Shown piece by piece: positions 35,845-43,999 of a stretch of DNA of 64,000 nt (position 1 is the stretch's first letter; each line of letters begins with the position of its first letter). The notes below the pieces were generated by a model. That model worked only from the letters and a program-made list of their open reading frames with translations. It was not told the DNA's origin and did no database searches. The position numbers were made by a program, and so were the translations under genes. Source of the stretch: Pseudomonas kairouanensis (GTDB lineage Bacteria > Pseudomonadota > Gammaproteobacteria > Pseudomonadales > Pseudomonadaceae); NCBI RefSeq assembly GCF_004682055.1, contig NZ_QUZU01000013.1, forward strand, positions 62,001-126,000, in the 5' to 3' direction.

Positions 35845-36486
35845 ATGCGCATTGCCTGCCTTCATACCGCCGTCAGTAACATCGCCGTCTTTGACGCGGC
35901 AGCCGTTGCACTTGGGATTCGCCCCAGCGTACTGCTGCACGACGTGCGCGCGGATCTGCTGGCGGCGGCGGAGCTGGCCGGGCAGTTGACGGCCGAAATC
36001 GCCGAGGCTACCGCGTCGGCGCTGCTTGCGCTTGCAGAGCAGGCGGATGTGGTGGTGCTCACGTGCTCGACCCTGGGGCCGGTGGTTGAAAGCCTTCGTA
36101 CCCCACGTGTTCCCATCCTGCGAACCGATGAAGCCCTCGCCGCCACCGCGCTCAAGTGCAGCGGCAACGTCGTGGTGCTGTGCGCGGTACAGACGACCAT
36201 CGAGCCTACCTCGCGGCTGTTCCACACGGCAGAGGTGCAACTGGTTCCGGGCGCTTGGGATTTATTCAAGGCCGCTGACATCGACGGTTACCTGGCGACC
36301 ATCGCACACGCTGCCGACCACGCCTATGCCAACGGCGCGTCAATGGTGGTACTGGCCCAGGCCTCAATGAGTGGTGCGGCCTCACGCGTCACCGCAGGCC
36401 CACCTCCCCTTACCAGCGCATCCGCCGGGTTGACCGCTGCCTTGCAGGCCATCACCCCACCGCCAACTCCACCACCCCACCCTTGA
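35845..36486 (+). CDS. Asp/Glu racemase superfamily protein with one catalytic Cys
   Basis: This 213-residue protein resembles aspartate/glutamate/hydantoin racemases, with the first Cys in VVLTCSTLGP. The second catalytic Cys, expected near the C-terminus, is absent: the segment reads VVLAQASMSGAA. A classical two-base racemase is therefore unlikely; a decarboxylase- or isomerase-type role is possible. The Shine-Dalgarno is weak. The Pro-rich tail (TPPPTPPPHP) overlaps the 3' end of nirD on the other strand by 35 bp. Confidence 0.75.
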   Translation: MRIACLHTAVSNIAVFDAAAVALGIRPSVLLHDVRADLLAAAELAGQLTAEIAEATASALLALAEQADVVVLTCSTLGPVVESLRTPRVPILRTDEALAATALKCSGNVVVLCAVQTTIEPTSRLFHTAEVQLVPGAWDLFKAADIDGYLATIAHAADHAYANGASMVVLAQASMSGAASRVTAGPPPLTSASAGLTAALQAITPPPTPPPHP

Positions 36487-36793
36487 ACCGCACCGGCCAC
36501 ACCCGCAGCCGCTGGTGCGGCGACTCCAGGCATTGGCCATCTTGCAGGCGGTAATGCTGCTTGTAGATCGGTGCGGCCACCACCAGGTCGCCCTTGATGC
36601 TGCCGATCAGCCCGCGGCCGATTACATTGGCGCCCGATTCCGGGTCGTGGTTGTCGATGGCATACAGTGTCTGTTCCTGCGCGCCCGGCAGGTAGAACAG
36701 CGCCACTTGCGCGCCGTCCAGCCACACCACCACGCCGGAGTTGGTCACCAGGTCCTGCTTGTTGCACACGGTTTTCCAAGTGGGCTGGTTCAT
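36452..36793 (-). CDS. nirD: Nitrite reductase small subunit
   Basis: This 113-residue protein is the Rieske-like NirD subunit (WKTVCNKQDLVTNSGVVVWL, ALFYLPG, GSIKGDLVVAAPIYKQHYRL). NirD keeps the Rieske fold but has no Fe-S ligands, which agrees with the absence of CxH/CxxH pairs. It works with NirB in cytosolic NAD(P)H-dependent nitrite reduction to ammonium. Its ATG overlaps the nirB stop, so the two are translationally coupled. Confidence 0.93.
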   Translation of the reverse strand: MNQPTWKTVCNKQDLVTNSGVVVWLDGAQVALFYLPGAQEQTLYAIDNHDPESGANVIGRGLIGSIKGDLVVAAPIYKQHYRLQDGQCLESPHQRLRVWPVRFKGGVVELAVG

Positions 36794-39333
36794 CAGGCAA
36801 TCTCCTCGGCGACGGCAATCAGGTTGAGTTCGGTGGCCATGATCGGCCGACGTTGCCCACGTTCCTCGACGAACTGGATATCCGGGTCGGGGCGCTGGTC
36901 GTTGACGAAGGTGCGAAAGCGCTTGAGTTTGTCCGGATCCTTCAGCGCGTTGGCCCATTCGCACTCATAGCGGTCCACCACCAGTTGCATCTGCGTTTCC
37001 AGCTCGGCGCCCAGGCCCAGGCTGTCGTGGATGATCACGTCCTTGAGGAAATCGAGGCCGCCCTCCAGGCTCTCGCGCCATACCGAGGTGCGTTGCAACT
37101 TGTCGGCGGTACGGATGTAGAACATAAGGAAGCGGTCGATGTACTGGATCAGCGTGGCGTCATCCAGGTCAGTGGCGAACAGTTCGGCGTGGCGTGGACG
37201 CATACCGCCGTTGCCGGCGATATAGAGGTTCCAGCCCTTCTCGGTGGCGATCACGCCCACGTCCTTGCTCTGGGCTTCGGCACACTCGCGGGTGCAACCC
37301 GATACCGCGAACTTGAGTTTGTGGGGCGAGCGCAGGCCCTTGTAGCGGTCTTCGATCAGCAGGGCCATTTTCACGCTGTCTTGCACCCCGTAGCGGCACC
37401 AGGTGCTGCCCACGCAAGACTTCACCGTGCGCGTGGACTTGCCATAGGCGTGCCCGGTTTCAAACCCAGCGGCGATCAACTCGCCCCAGATCGCTGGCAG
37501 CTCATGCAGTTGCGCACCAAACAGGTCAATGCGCTGGCCACCCGTGATCTTGGTGTAAAGGTCGTATTTCTTCGCCACCTCGCCAATCACAATCAGTTTG
37601 TCGGCCGTGATCTCGCCGCCCGGAATACGCGGCACCACCGAATAGGTACCGTTTTTCTGCATGTTGGCCATGAAGGTGTCGTTGGTGTCCTGCAACGGCA
37701 CCAGGGACGCATCCATGATCGGCTGGTTCCAGCACGACGCCAGGATCGAGCCCACCGCCGGCTTGCACACATCGCAGCCAACATGGCCACGGCCGTGTTT
37801 GGCCAGCAGTTCATCGAAGGTGGTGAGCCCTTCCACGCGCACCAGGGCGTAGAGTTCCTGGCGCGTGTAGTGGAAGTGTTCGCACAGGCTTTTGTCCACG
37901 CTGACGCCACGGGCGATCAGCTCATGCTCGAACACTTGCTTGAGCAGCCCTGCGCAGCCGCCGCAACCGGTGCACGCCTTGGTCTGCGCCTTGAGCGCGC
38001 CAAGGTCGCTGCAACCGCCGTCGATGGCCGAGCAGATCGCGCCTTTGGTCACGTTGTGGCAGGAACACACAGTGGCAGACTGCGGCAACGCGCCAGGGCC
38101 GAGTGCGGGTGCGCCAGCGGACGACGGCAGGATCAGGCTGGCCGGTTCTGGCGGCAGCGCGATGCTGTTCTGCATGTATTGCAGCAAGGTGTCGTAGTAG
38201 CTGTTATCGCCCACCAACACGGCGCCGATCACATGCTTCCCGCAGGCATCCACCACCAGGCGTCGATAGCTGGCGCTGGCCTCGTCGATAAATTGATAGC
38301 TGCGTGCACCGGGCGTGTGGGCGTGGGCATCGCCGATGGAGCCGACGTCCACCCCCAACAGCTTGAGCTTGGTGGACATGTCCGCGCCCACAAAGGGCTC
38401 AGCGGTCTGGCCGCACAACAATGCGGCCACACCACGGGCCATCTGGTAACCGGGCGCGACCAGGCCGAACAGGCTGCCGTTCCAGGAGGCGCACTCGCCA
38501 ATCGCGTAGATATTCGGATCGCAACTCAAGCATTCGTCGTTGATCACCACACCGCCACGCGGGCCGATCTCCAGCCCAGCCTCACGGGCCAATGCGTCCT
38601 GGGCGCGGATACCGGCAGAGAACACGATAAGGTCGGTTTCGAGAAATTCGTCGTTGGCAAAGTTCATGCGGTAACGGTAATGCTCGCCTGCACTGATGGA
38701 CTGGGTGGCACGGGACAGGTGCACACCCACGCCCAAGCGTTCGATCTGCGCCTTGAGGGCCAGGCCGCCGAAGTCATCCAACTGCACCGGCATCAAGCGC
38801 GGTGCAAACTCCACCACATGGGCTTCCAGGCCCAGGCTTTTGAGTGCGTTGGCGGCCTCCAGCCCCAGCAGCCCACCGCCGACCACCACGCCACACCGGG
38901 CATTGCCGGCAGCGGCGCGAATGGCATCCAGGTCTTGCAGGGTGCGATACACCAACCGCGAGTCGCCCTCGGCCCCTTCAATCGGTGGCACGAACGGATA
39001 CGACCCGGTGGCCAGCACCAGCTTGTCGTAGGCTACGCAGCCATCAGCGGTAATCACTTCATTGCGGGCGCGATCGATTTCCAGCACCGGCACGCCCAGG
39101 TGCAGGGTCACGCCCAGCGTCTGGTACAACGAGGCTTCGGACAACGCCAACGACTCGGCATCGCGGCCGGTGAAGTACTCCGACAGGTGCACACGGTCAT
39201 AGGCGCGCATCGGCTCCTCGCTGAACACATGCAGCCGATAGTGATCCAGCGCACCGCGCTCGATCAGTTGCGCTACGCAGTGGTGGCCGACCATGCCATT
39301 GCCGACGACGATCAGGGTTTTGAGACTGTTCAT
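36793..39333 (-). CDS. nirB: Nitrite reductase large subunit
   Basis: This 846-residue assimilatory nitrite reductase has an N-terminal FAD domain (IVVGNGMVGHHC), a BFD-like [2Fe-2S] region (VCSCHNVTKGA, CTGCGGC) and the sirohaem/[4Fe-4S] module with Cys-x5-Cys (SCVGSTWC) and Cys-x3-Cys (SGCTREC). It reduces nitrite to ammonium with NAD(P)H. The start at 39333 lies about 40 nt after the T-run of an intrinsic terminator in its own leader. It diverges from the nitrate reductase gene. Confidence 0.95.
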   Translation of the reverse strand: MNSLKTLIVVGNGMVGHHCVAQLIERGALDHYRLHVFSEEPMRAYDRVHLSEYFTGRDAESLALSEASLYQTLGVTLHLGVPVLEIDRARNEVITADGCVAYDKLVLATGSYPFVPPIEGAEGDSRLVYRTLQDLDAIRAAAGNARCGVVVGGGLLGLEAANALKSLGLEAHVVEFAPRLMPVQLDDFGGLALKAQIERLGVGVHLSRATQSISAGEHYRYRMNFANDEFLETDLIVFSAGIRAQDALAREAGLEIGPRGGVVINDECLSCDPNIYAIGECASWNGSLFGLVAPGYQMARGVAALLCGQTAEPFVGADMSTKLKLLGVDVGSIGDAHAHTPGARSYQFIDEASASYRRLVVDACGKHVIGAVLVGDNSYYDTLLQYMQNSIALPPEPASLILPSSAGAPALGPGALPQSATVCSCHNVTKGAICSAIDGGCSDLGALKAQTKACTGCGGCAGLLKQVFEHELIARGVSVDKSLCEHFHYTRQELYALVRVEGLTTFDELLAKHGRGHVGCDVCKPAVGSILASCWNQPIMDASLVPLQDTNDTFMANMQKNGTYSVVPRIPGGEITADKLIVIGEVAKKYDLYTKITGGQRIDLFGAQLHELPAIWGELIAAGFETGHAYGKSTRTVKSCVGSTWCRYGVQDSVKMALLIEDRYKGLRSPHKLKFAVSGCTRECAEAQSKDVGVIATEKGWNLYIAGNGGMRPRHAELFATDLDDATLIQYIDRFLMFYIRTADKLQRTSVWRESLEGGLDFLKDVIIHDSLGLGAELETQMQLVVDRYECEWANALKDPDKLKRFRTFVNDQRPDPDIQFVEERGQRRPIMATELNLIAVAEEIA

Positions 39334-39373
39334 ATTTAGCACCCGACGAAGCTCATCACGGTTTTTAAAAAGC

Positions 39374-39409
39374 AAAAAAAAACGCCTGAAACCTTTCGGT
39401 TCCAGGCGT
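39374..39409 (-). terminator. Leader terminator upstream of nirB
   Basis: Read on the minus strand, ACGCCTGGAACC pairs with GGTTTCAGGCGT over a GAAA tetraloop (12 bp, one G-U), followed at once by nine T. It lies about 40 nt before the nirB ATG, inside the transcript, so it must be overcome for nirB expression. The P2 hairpin shares its 5' arm. Confidence 0.8.
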
Positions 39410-39438
39410 CTTTGCCTGTTCTTATGCGGTCTTGCCGC
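39403..39438 (-). promoter_or_regulatory. Candidate ANTAR-type hairpins in the nirB leader
   Basis: The P2 hairpin is CAGGC-AAAGAC-GCCTG (39403-39418, minus strand): a hexaloop with A at position 1 and G at position 4, the signature bound by ANTAR proteins such as NasT/NasR. Its 3' arm is also the 5' arm of the terminator, so binding would free the polymerase. A P1 candidate, GCGG-CAAGA-CCGC (39426-39438), has a 5-nt loop and is only approximate. Confidence 0.6.
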
Positions 39439-39503
39439 TTATGCCCTAGACCTGTGTTGGCCTGTCGATCGTCGTTGACCGAGCTGGGATGAGTGGGGAG
39501 CTT

Positions 39504-39518
39504 GCAGGTGGCGTGCCA
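39504..39518 (-). promoter_or_regulatory. Sigma54-type promoter for nirBD
   Basis: The minus strand reads TGGCACGCCACCTGC, with GG-N10-GC at -24/-12 and one deviation from TTGC. Transcription would begin near 39492 and give a leader of about 160 nt that contains the ANTAR-like hairpin and terminator. Confidence 0.6.
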
Positions 39519-39624
39519 ATTGGCCAAGGTCCCGATGGCTGCGGCCTCATGCCTAAATCATCCCCACGCGCCCTCAGCATTTCGCCTCCCACTGGTGCGC
39601 AACGCCCCATAACCGTGCGCCGCA

Positions 39625-39750
39625 GTGAGCGGGCTCGTCCTGCGCTGGGTGGCGAGGCCGCCCTCAATCCAGGCACCTCGGTCTGTCTGAAACACCGAGG
39701 CGGCCTTATTGGGGCGGCTTCGCCACCCAGCGCGGGGCAAGCCTGCTCAC
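39625..39750. repeat. 126-bp imperfect palindromic repeat between the nitrate promoters
   Basis: Long arms from GTGAGC (39625) to GCTCAC (39750) are nearly complementary. The best part, 39643-39663 with 39712-39732, matches at 20 of 21 positions. A central hairpin (CCTCGGT at 39676 with ACCGAGG at 39694) fills the loop. It resembles a dispersed intergenic repeat of fluorescens-group genomes, and it separates the two divergent sigma54 promoters. Confidence 0.75.
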
Positions 39751-39771
39751 GACAGGCCAACCTGGTGAAGC

Positions 39772-39786
39772 TGGCACATGATTTGC
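39772..39786 (+). promoter_or_regulatory. Sigma54-type promoter for the nitrate reductase
   Basis: TGGCACATGATTTGC matches the TGGCAC-N5-TTGC consensus exactly, with GG-N10-GC spacing. Transcription would begin near 39798, just before the first leader hairpin. NtrC control is expected but I could not find a clear full NtrC site. Confidence 0.75.
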
Positions 39787-39803
39787 CAGTGACATCCCAT
39801 CGA

Positions 39804-39844
39804 GCAGTCAACGCAGACTGCCCTCTCACGACAAAGGCGCCGTG
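39804..39844 (+). promoter_or_regulatory. Two-hairpin ANTAR-type element in the nitrate reductase leader
   Basis: P1 is GCAGTC-AACGCA-GACTGC (39804-39821), a perfect 6-bp stem with a hexaloop having A1 and G4. P2 is CACGAC-AAAGGC-GCCGTG (39827-39844), again an A1/G4 hexaloop, with one A-C mismatch in the stem. The P2 loop and 3' arm overlap the 5' arm of the terminator that follows, as in known NasR/NasT leaders. Confidence 0.7.
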
Positions 39845-39886
39845 CGATCCCCGTTTTCAACGGAGGGTCGCAGGGCGCCTTTTTTT
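39833..39886 (+). terminator. Leader terminator upstream of the nitrate reductase
   Basis: AAAGGCGCC (39833-39841) pairs with GGCGCCTTT (39874-39882). Inside it a 12-bp stem with one bulge (39844-39855 with 39859-39871) stacks on a 3-nt loop. A T7 run ends at 39886, only 16 nt before the ATG. It is inside the transcript and so is an attenuator. Confidence 0.85.
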
Positions 39887-39902
39887 GTCTACAGGATTTC
39901 GG

Positions 39903-42900
39903 ATGGCAAGCCAGAGCATACGCAGCGTGTGTCCTTATTGTGGTGTGGGCTGCGGCATCGTCATGCAGGTTGAACACAATAAAGTGGTCAAGGTCACGGG
40001 CGACAAGACCCACCCCACCAACTTCGGGCGCCTGTGCACCAAGGGCACTACCTGCGGGCAGGCCATAGCCGACGCCGGGCGCATGCACAGCGCCTATCTG
40101 CGCCAGGCCCGGGACCACGACCCGGTACGCATCGCCATGGACAAGGCCATCAGCGAGACCGCCTCGCGCTTGCGCCAGATCCTCGACAGCCACGGGCCCG
40201 ACGCGTTGTCTTTTTACGTGTCGGGGCAGATGTCACTGGAAGCCCAGTACCTGGCCAACAAATTGGCCAAGGGGTTTGTGCGCACCGCCCATATCGAATC
40301 CAACTCGCGCCTGTGCATGGCCAGTGCCGGCAGTGGCTACAAACTCTCGCTGGGTTCAGACGGGCCGCCAGGCTCCTATGAGGACTTCGACCGCGCCGAC
40401 CTGTTCTTCGTGATCGGCGCGAACATGGCCGACTGTCACCCGATCCTGTTCCTGCGCATGATGGACCGGGTCAAGGCCGGGGCGAAGCTGATCGTGGTCG
40501 ACCCGCGCCGCAGCGCCACGGCGGACAAAGCCCACCTGTACCTGCCGATCAAGCCCGGCACCGACCTCGCACTGCTTAACGGCCTGCTGCACCTGCTGGT
40601 GAAAAACGGCCACACCGATCCTGCCTTTATCGCCGCCTTCACCGAAGGCTGGGAGGCCATGCCGGGTTTTCTCGAAGACTACCCACCGCACACCGTCGCC
40701 GCACTCACCGGCCTTGCCGAAACCGATATCCGCCAGGCCGCCGCCATGATCGGCCAGGCCGCCGAGTGGATGAGCTGCTGGACCATGGGCCTCAACCAAA
40801 GCACCCACGGCACCTGGAACACCAACGCACTGTGCAATCTGCACCTGGCCACCGGCGCCCTGTGCCGCCCTGGTAGCGGGCCGTTTTCCCTCACCGGCCA
40901 GCCCAACGCCATGGGCGGCCGCGAGATGGGCTATATGGGCCCAGGGTTGCCGGGCCAGCGCTCGGTGCTGGTGGACGCAGACCGCAGTTTTATCGAAGAC
41001 CTGTGGCAACTGCCCCACGACAGCCTGCCGCGCCAGGCCGGCAGCGGCACCGTGGCGATGTTCGAACAGATGGCCGCCGGGCAGATCAAGGCCTGCTGGA
41101 TCATCTGCACCAACCCGGTGGCCAGTGCGCCCAACCGCCGCACCGTCATCCAAGGCCTGCAAGCGGCCGAGTTGGTGATTACCCAGGATGCGTTCCTCGA
41201 CACCGAAACCAACCGCTATGCCGACATCCTGCTGCCCGGCGCCCTGTGGGCCGAGGCCGAAGGGGTGATGATCAACTCCGAGCGCAACCTGACGCTGATG
41301 CAAAAGGCGGTCGATGCCCCCGGCGAAACCCTGCCGGACTGGCAAATCATCGCCAGGGTGGCCTGCGAGATGGGCTTTGCCGAGGCCTTCACGTATGCAT
41401 CCGCCGCCGACGTGTTCGACGAGATCAAACGCGCCTGGAACCCCAAGACCGGCTATGACATTCGCGGCGCCAGCCATGCACGCCTGCGCGAGCAACCGCT
41501 GCAATGGCCGTGCGCATCCAGCGATGGCGCCGACCGCAACCCGATTCGCTACCTGCATGAAGGCACCCTGCGATTCGCCACCGAAACCGGCAAAGCCCAA
41601 TTCCTCCCTCGGCCCCACATGCCGCCGGCGGAAATGCCCGATGACAGCTTCCCCTTCGTGCTCAATACCGGCCGCCTGCAACACCAGTGGCACACCCTGA
41701 CCAAGACCGGCAAGGTCGCCACCCTGAACAAGCTCAACCCCGGCCCGTTCGTGGAGCTGCACCCCGAGGACGCCAAACGCCTGGGCATCAAGGACAAGGA
41801 TGCGGTAGAGATTCGCTCCCAGCGCGGCCGCGCCGTACTGCCTGCGGTGGTCACCGACCGGGTACGCCCAGGCAACTGTTTTGCGCCGTTCCACTGGAAC
41901 GATGTGTTCGGCGAAAACCTGGCCATCAACGCGGTGACCAACGACGCCGTGGACCCGATTTCGTTGCAGCCCGAGTTCAAGTTCTGCGCCGTGGCCCTGG
42001 CGCGCATCGAGCTGATCGACCACCGCTTTCTCGACCTCCCTACCCCACACGCTGAGGACCCCACCATGTCGCGCCTCGACGCCTTCGCCGCTATCACCGG
42101 CATCCGCAACCTGGCACCACCGCCATTGAACGACAGTGAGCGCATCTACCTCGCAGGCTTCCTCAGCGGCCTGCAATCGGGTGCTGCGACGCTGGGCGTG
42201 CCGGTCATGCCGGCCAGCGCACCGCTGACCAACGATTCGCGCTTGTGGCTGGACGGTGTGCTCGGCGGCTTGTTCAGCCGTGGCGGGGAGACCACGGCGG
42301 CGCCCTCCCCGGCGGTCACCCTGTTGTGGGCCTCGCAAACCGGTAACGCCGAAGCCTTGGCCGAGCGCTTTGCCAAACGCCTGGGCGATGCCGGTATTGC
42401 AGTGGAGCTTTGTGCCATGGCCGACTTCCCGCCCAGCAGACTGGCGACCACCCAGACCCTGGCGCTTATCAGCAGCACCTTTGGCGACGGCGACCCGCCG
42501 GACAATGGCGAAGGGTTCTGGCACAGCTTGAACACCAGCGACCTGCGCCTGGAGTCTTTGCGTTACGCGGTACTGGCCTTGGGTGACCCCAACTACGACC
42601 AGTTCTGCAAACACGGCAAGCAACTCGACCAGCGCCTCCAGGCACTGGGCGCCACGCGCCTGCTGGAGCGGGTTGACTGCGACACCGAGTTCCAAGCGCC
42701 TGCCGATGCCTGGCTGGCGAAGTTCCAACACAGCCTCAACCCTGCCAAAGCCATCGTGCCGGCCACTCCCGCCGGCAAAACCAAACTGCATAACTCACGC
42801 CTGTTGCTCAACCGGCACTTGAACCCGCAAAGCCCCCACAAGGAAACCCGCCAATTCGCCCTGGACCTGGCCGACTCCGGCCTGAACTACGAAGCCGGCG

Positions 42901-43874
42901 ACGCCCTGGGGGTGATGCCGCGCAACTGCCCGGAACTGGTGGGCGAACTGCTCGACCTCACGCGGCTGGCGGGCGATACCCGCGTGAACATCGACACCTT
43001 CGGCGAAGTACCGCTGCAACAGGCCCTGACCCAACACTTCGAAATCGCCCGACCCAGCCATGACACCCTGGCATTCATCGCCGAGCGCAGCCGTAACCCC
43101 AACCTCAAGCACCTGCTGGAACCCGAGCGCAAGGCCGACCTCAAGGACTGGCTGTGGGGCCGCCAACTGGCAGACGTGCTGCACGACTACCCCATCGACT
43201 GCTCGGCGGATGAATTGCTCGGCACCCTCAAGCGCCTGCAGCCGCGCCTGTATTCGATTGCCTCCAGCGCCAAGGCGCATCCCCATCAAGTGCACCTCAC
43301 GGTGGCGGCCGTACGTTATGGCAAGCGCAAGGGAGTGTCCTCGACCTTCCTCGCCGACCGCGCGGGCGACAGTGAAGTACCGGTGTTTGTACAGCCGTCC
43401 CGGCATTTCCGTACGCCAGCCGATGGCGACGTGCCGATGATCATGATCGGCCCCGGCACCGGTGTAGCCCCCTTCCGTGCGTTCTTGCAGGAACGTCGTG
43501 CGATGGGCCATCAAGGCCGTAACTGGCTGTTCTTTGGTGAGCAGCATGCCGCCAGCGATTTTTACTACCAGGACGAACTGCAAGGCTTGCAGCACGACGG
43601 CTTGCTCACCCACCTGAGCCTGGCGTTTTCCCGTGACCAGGCGCAGAAAATCTACGTGCAAGACCGCATTCGTGAGCACGGCGCCGAGGTGTGGCGCTGG
43701 TTGCAGGACGGTGCTCAGTTGTATATCTGCGGCGATGCCAGCCAGATGGCCAAAGACGTTGACCTGGCCTTGCGCGAAGTGGCGCAACACCACGGCGGGC
43801 TTGGTGTTGAAGGCGCCGTGGAGTACTGGCGCCAGTTGAGTGAGCAAAAGCGTTATCTGCGTGATGTGTACTGA
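39903..43874 (+). CDS. Assimilatory nitrate reductase fused to a CysJ-type flavoprotein
   Basis: This 1323-residue protein joins two enzymes. Residues 1 to about 715 are a molybdopterin nitrate reductase of the NasA type with a [4Fe-4S] site at Cys10, 13, 17 and 45 (CPYCGVGC, then GRLCTKG). Residues of about 740-1323 match sulphite reductase flavoprotein CysJ: FMN domain (WASQTGNAEALAERF near 808), FAD domain from about 958, NADPH region (GPGTGVAPFRAFLQERR near 1181) and the end YLRDVY. Electrons could pass NADPH-FAD-FMN-Fe-S-Mo within one chain. AGGA lies 6 nt before ATG 39903; upstream in-frame codons fall in the leader. No nitrate transporter is in the window. Confidence 0.92.
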   Translation: MASQSIRSVCPYCGVGCGIVMQVEHNKVVKVTGDKTHPTNFGRLCTKGTTCGQAIADAGRMHSAYLRQARDHDPVRIAMDKAISETASRLRQILDSHGPDALSFYVSGQMSLEAQYLANKLAKGFVRTAHIESNSRLCMASAGSGYKLSLGSDGPPGSYEDFDRADLFFVIGANMADCHPILFLRMMDRVKAGAKLIVVDPRRSATADKAHLYLPIKPGTDLALLNGLLHLLVKNGHTDPAFIAAFTEGWEAMPGFLEDYPPHTVAALTGLAETDIRQAAAMIGQAAEWMSCWTMGLNQSTHGTWNTNALCNLHLATGALCRPGSGPFSLTGQPNAMGGREMGYMGPGLPGQRSVLVDADRSFIEDLWQLPHDSLPRQAGSGTVAMFEQMAAGQIKACWIICTNPVASAPNRRTVIQGLQAAELVITQDAFLDTETNRYADILLPGALWAEAEGVMINSERNLTLMQKAVDAPGETLPDWQIIARVACEMGFAEAFTYASAADVFDEIKRAWNPKTGYDIRGASHARLREQPLQWPCASSDGADRNPIRYLHEGTLRFATETGKAQFLPRPHMPPAEMPDDSFPFVLNTGRLQHQWHTLTKTGKVATLNKLNPGPFVELHPEDAKRLGIKDKDAVEIRSQRGRAVLPAVVTDRVRPGNCFAPFHWNDVFGENLAINAVTNDAVDPISLQPEFKFCAVALARIELIDHRFLDLPTPHAEDPTMSRLDAFAAITGIRNLAPPPLNDSERIYLAGFLSGLQSGAATLGVPVMPASAPLTNDSRLWLDGVLGGLFSRGGETTAAPSPAVTLLWASQTGNAEALAERFAKRLGDAGIAVELCAMADFPPSRLATTQTLALISSTFGDGDPPDNGEGFWHSLNTSDLRLESLRYAVLALGDPNYDQFCKHGKQLDQRLQALGATRLLERVDCDTEFQAPADAWLAKFQHSLNPAKAIVPATPAGKTKLHNSRLLLNRHLNPQSPHKETRQFALDLADSGLNYEAGDALGVMPRNCPELVGELLDLTRLAGDTRVNIDTFGEVPLQQALTQHFEIARPSHDTLAFIAERSRNPNLKHLLEPERKADLKDWLWGRQLADVLHDYPIDCSADELLGTLKRLQPRLYSIASSAKAHPHQVHLTVAAVRYGKRKGVSSTFLADRAGDSEVPVFVQPSRHFRTPADGDVPMIMIGPGTGVAPFRAFLQERRAMGHQGRNWLFFGEQHAASDFYYQDELQGLQHDGLLTHLSLAFSRDQAQKIYVQDRIREHGAEVWRWLQDGAQLYICGDASQMAKDVDLALREVAQHHGGLGVEGAVEYWRQLSEQKRYLRDVY

Positions 43875-43999
43875 TTGGATACAGAACAATCACCCATTTG
43901 TATTGTGTACAAAAAACCCTAAAGATTTACCGGCATCGGGCCGAAACAGCAGTGATAGCAGATCGCCAAGCCTTTGGCGGTCTGGTCGCCCTCTAGCTG

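Noticed and set aside
36667..39339. Long open frame (890 codons) antisense to nirB
   Set aside because: It mirrors the strongly conserved nirB frame. High G+C codon bias leaves such antisense frames open; the sequence is rich in His, Gln and Val without domain signatures.
39593..39598. NtrC half-site TGGTGC
   Set aside because: A single half-site without a partner at the right spacing; not enough to call an NtrC site although NtrC control is likely.
39489..39902. An upstream extension of the nitrate reductase frame
   Set aside because: The frame is open to 39489, but it crosses the sigma54 promoter, hairpins and terminator, and residues before the CPYCGVGC motif would exceed family length. 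ATG 39903 has AGGA at 6 nt.
40356..42791. Long open frame (811 codons) antisense to the nitrate reductase
   Set aside because: It lies opposite the Fe-S, molybdopterin and flavin motifs and has no recognisable domain, signal or ribosome site.
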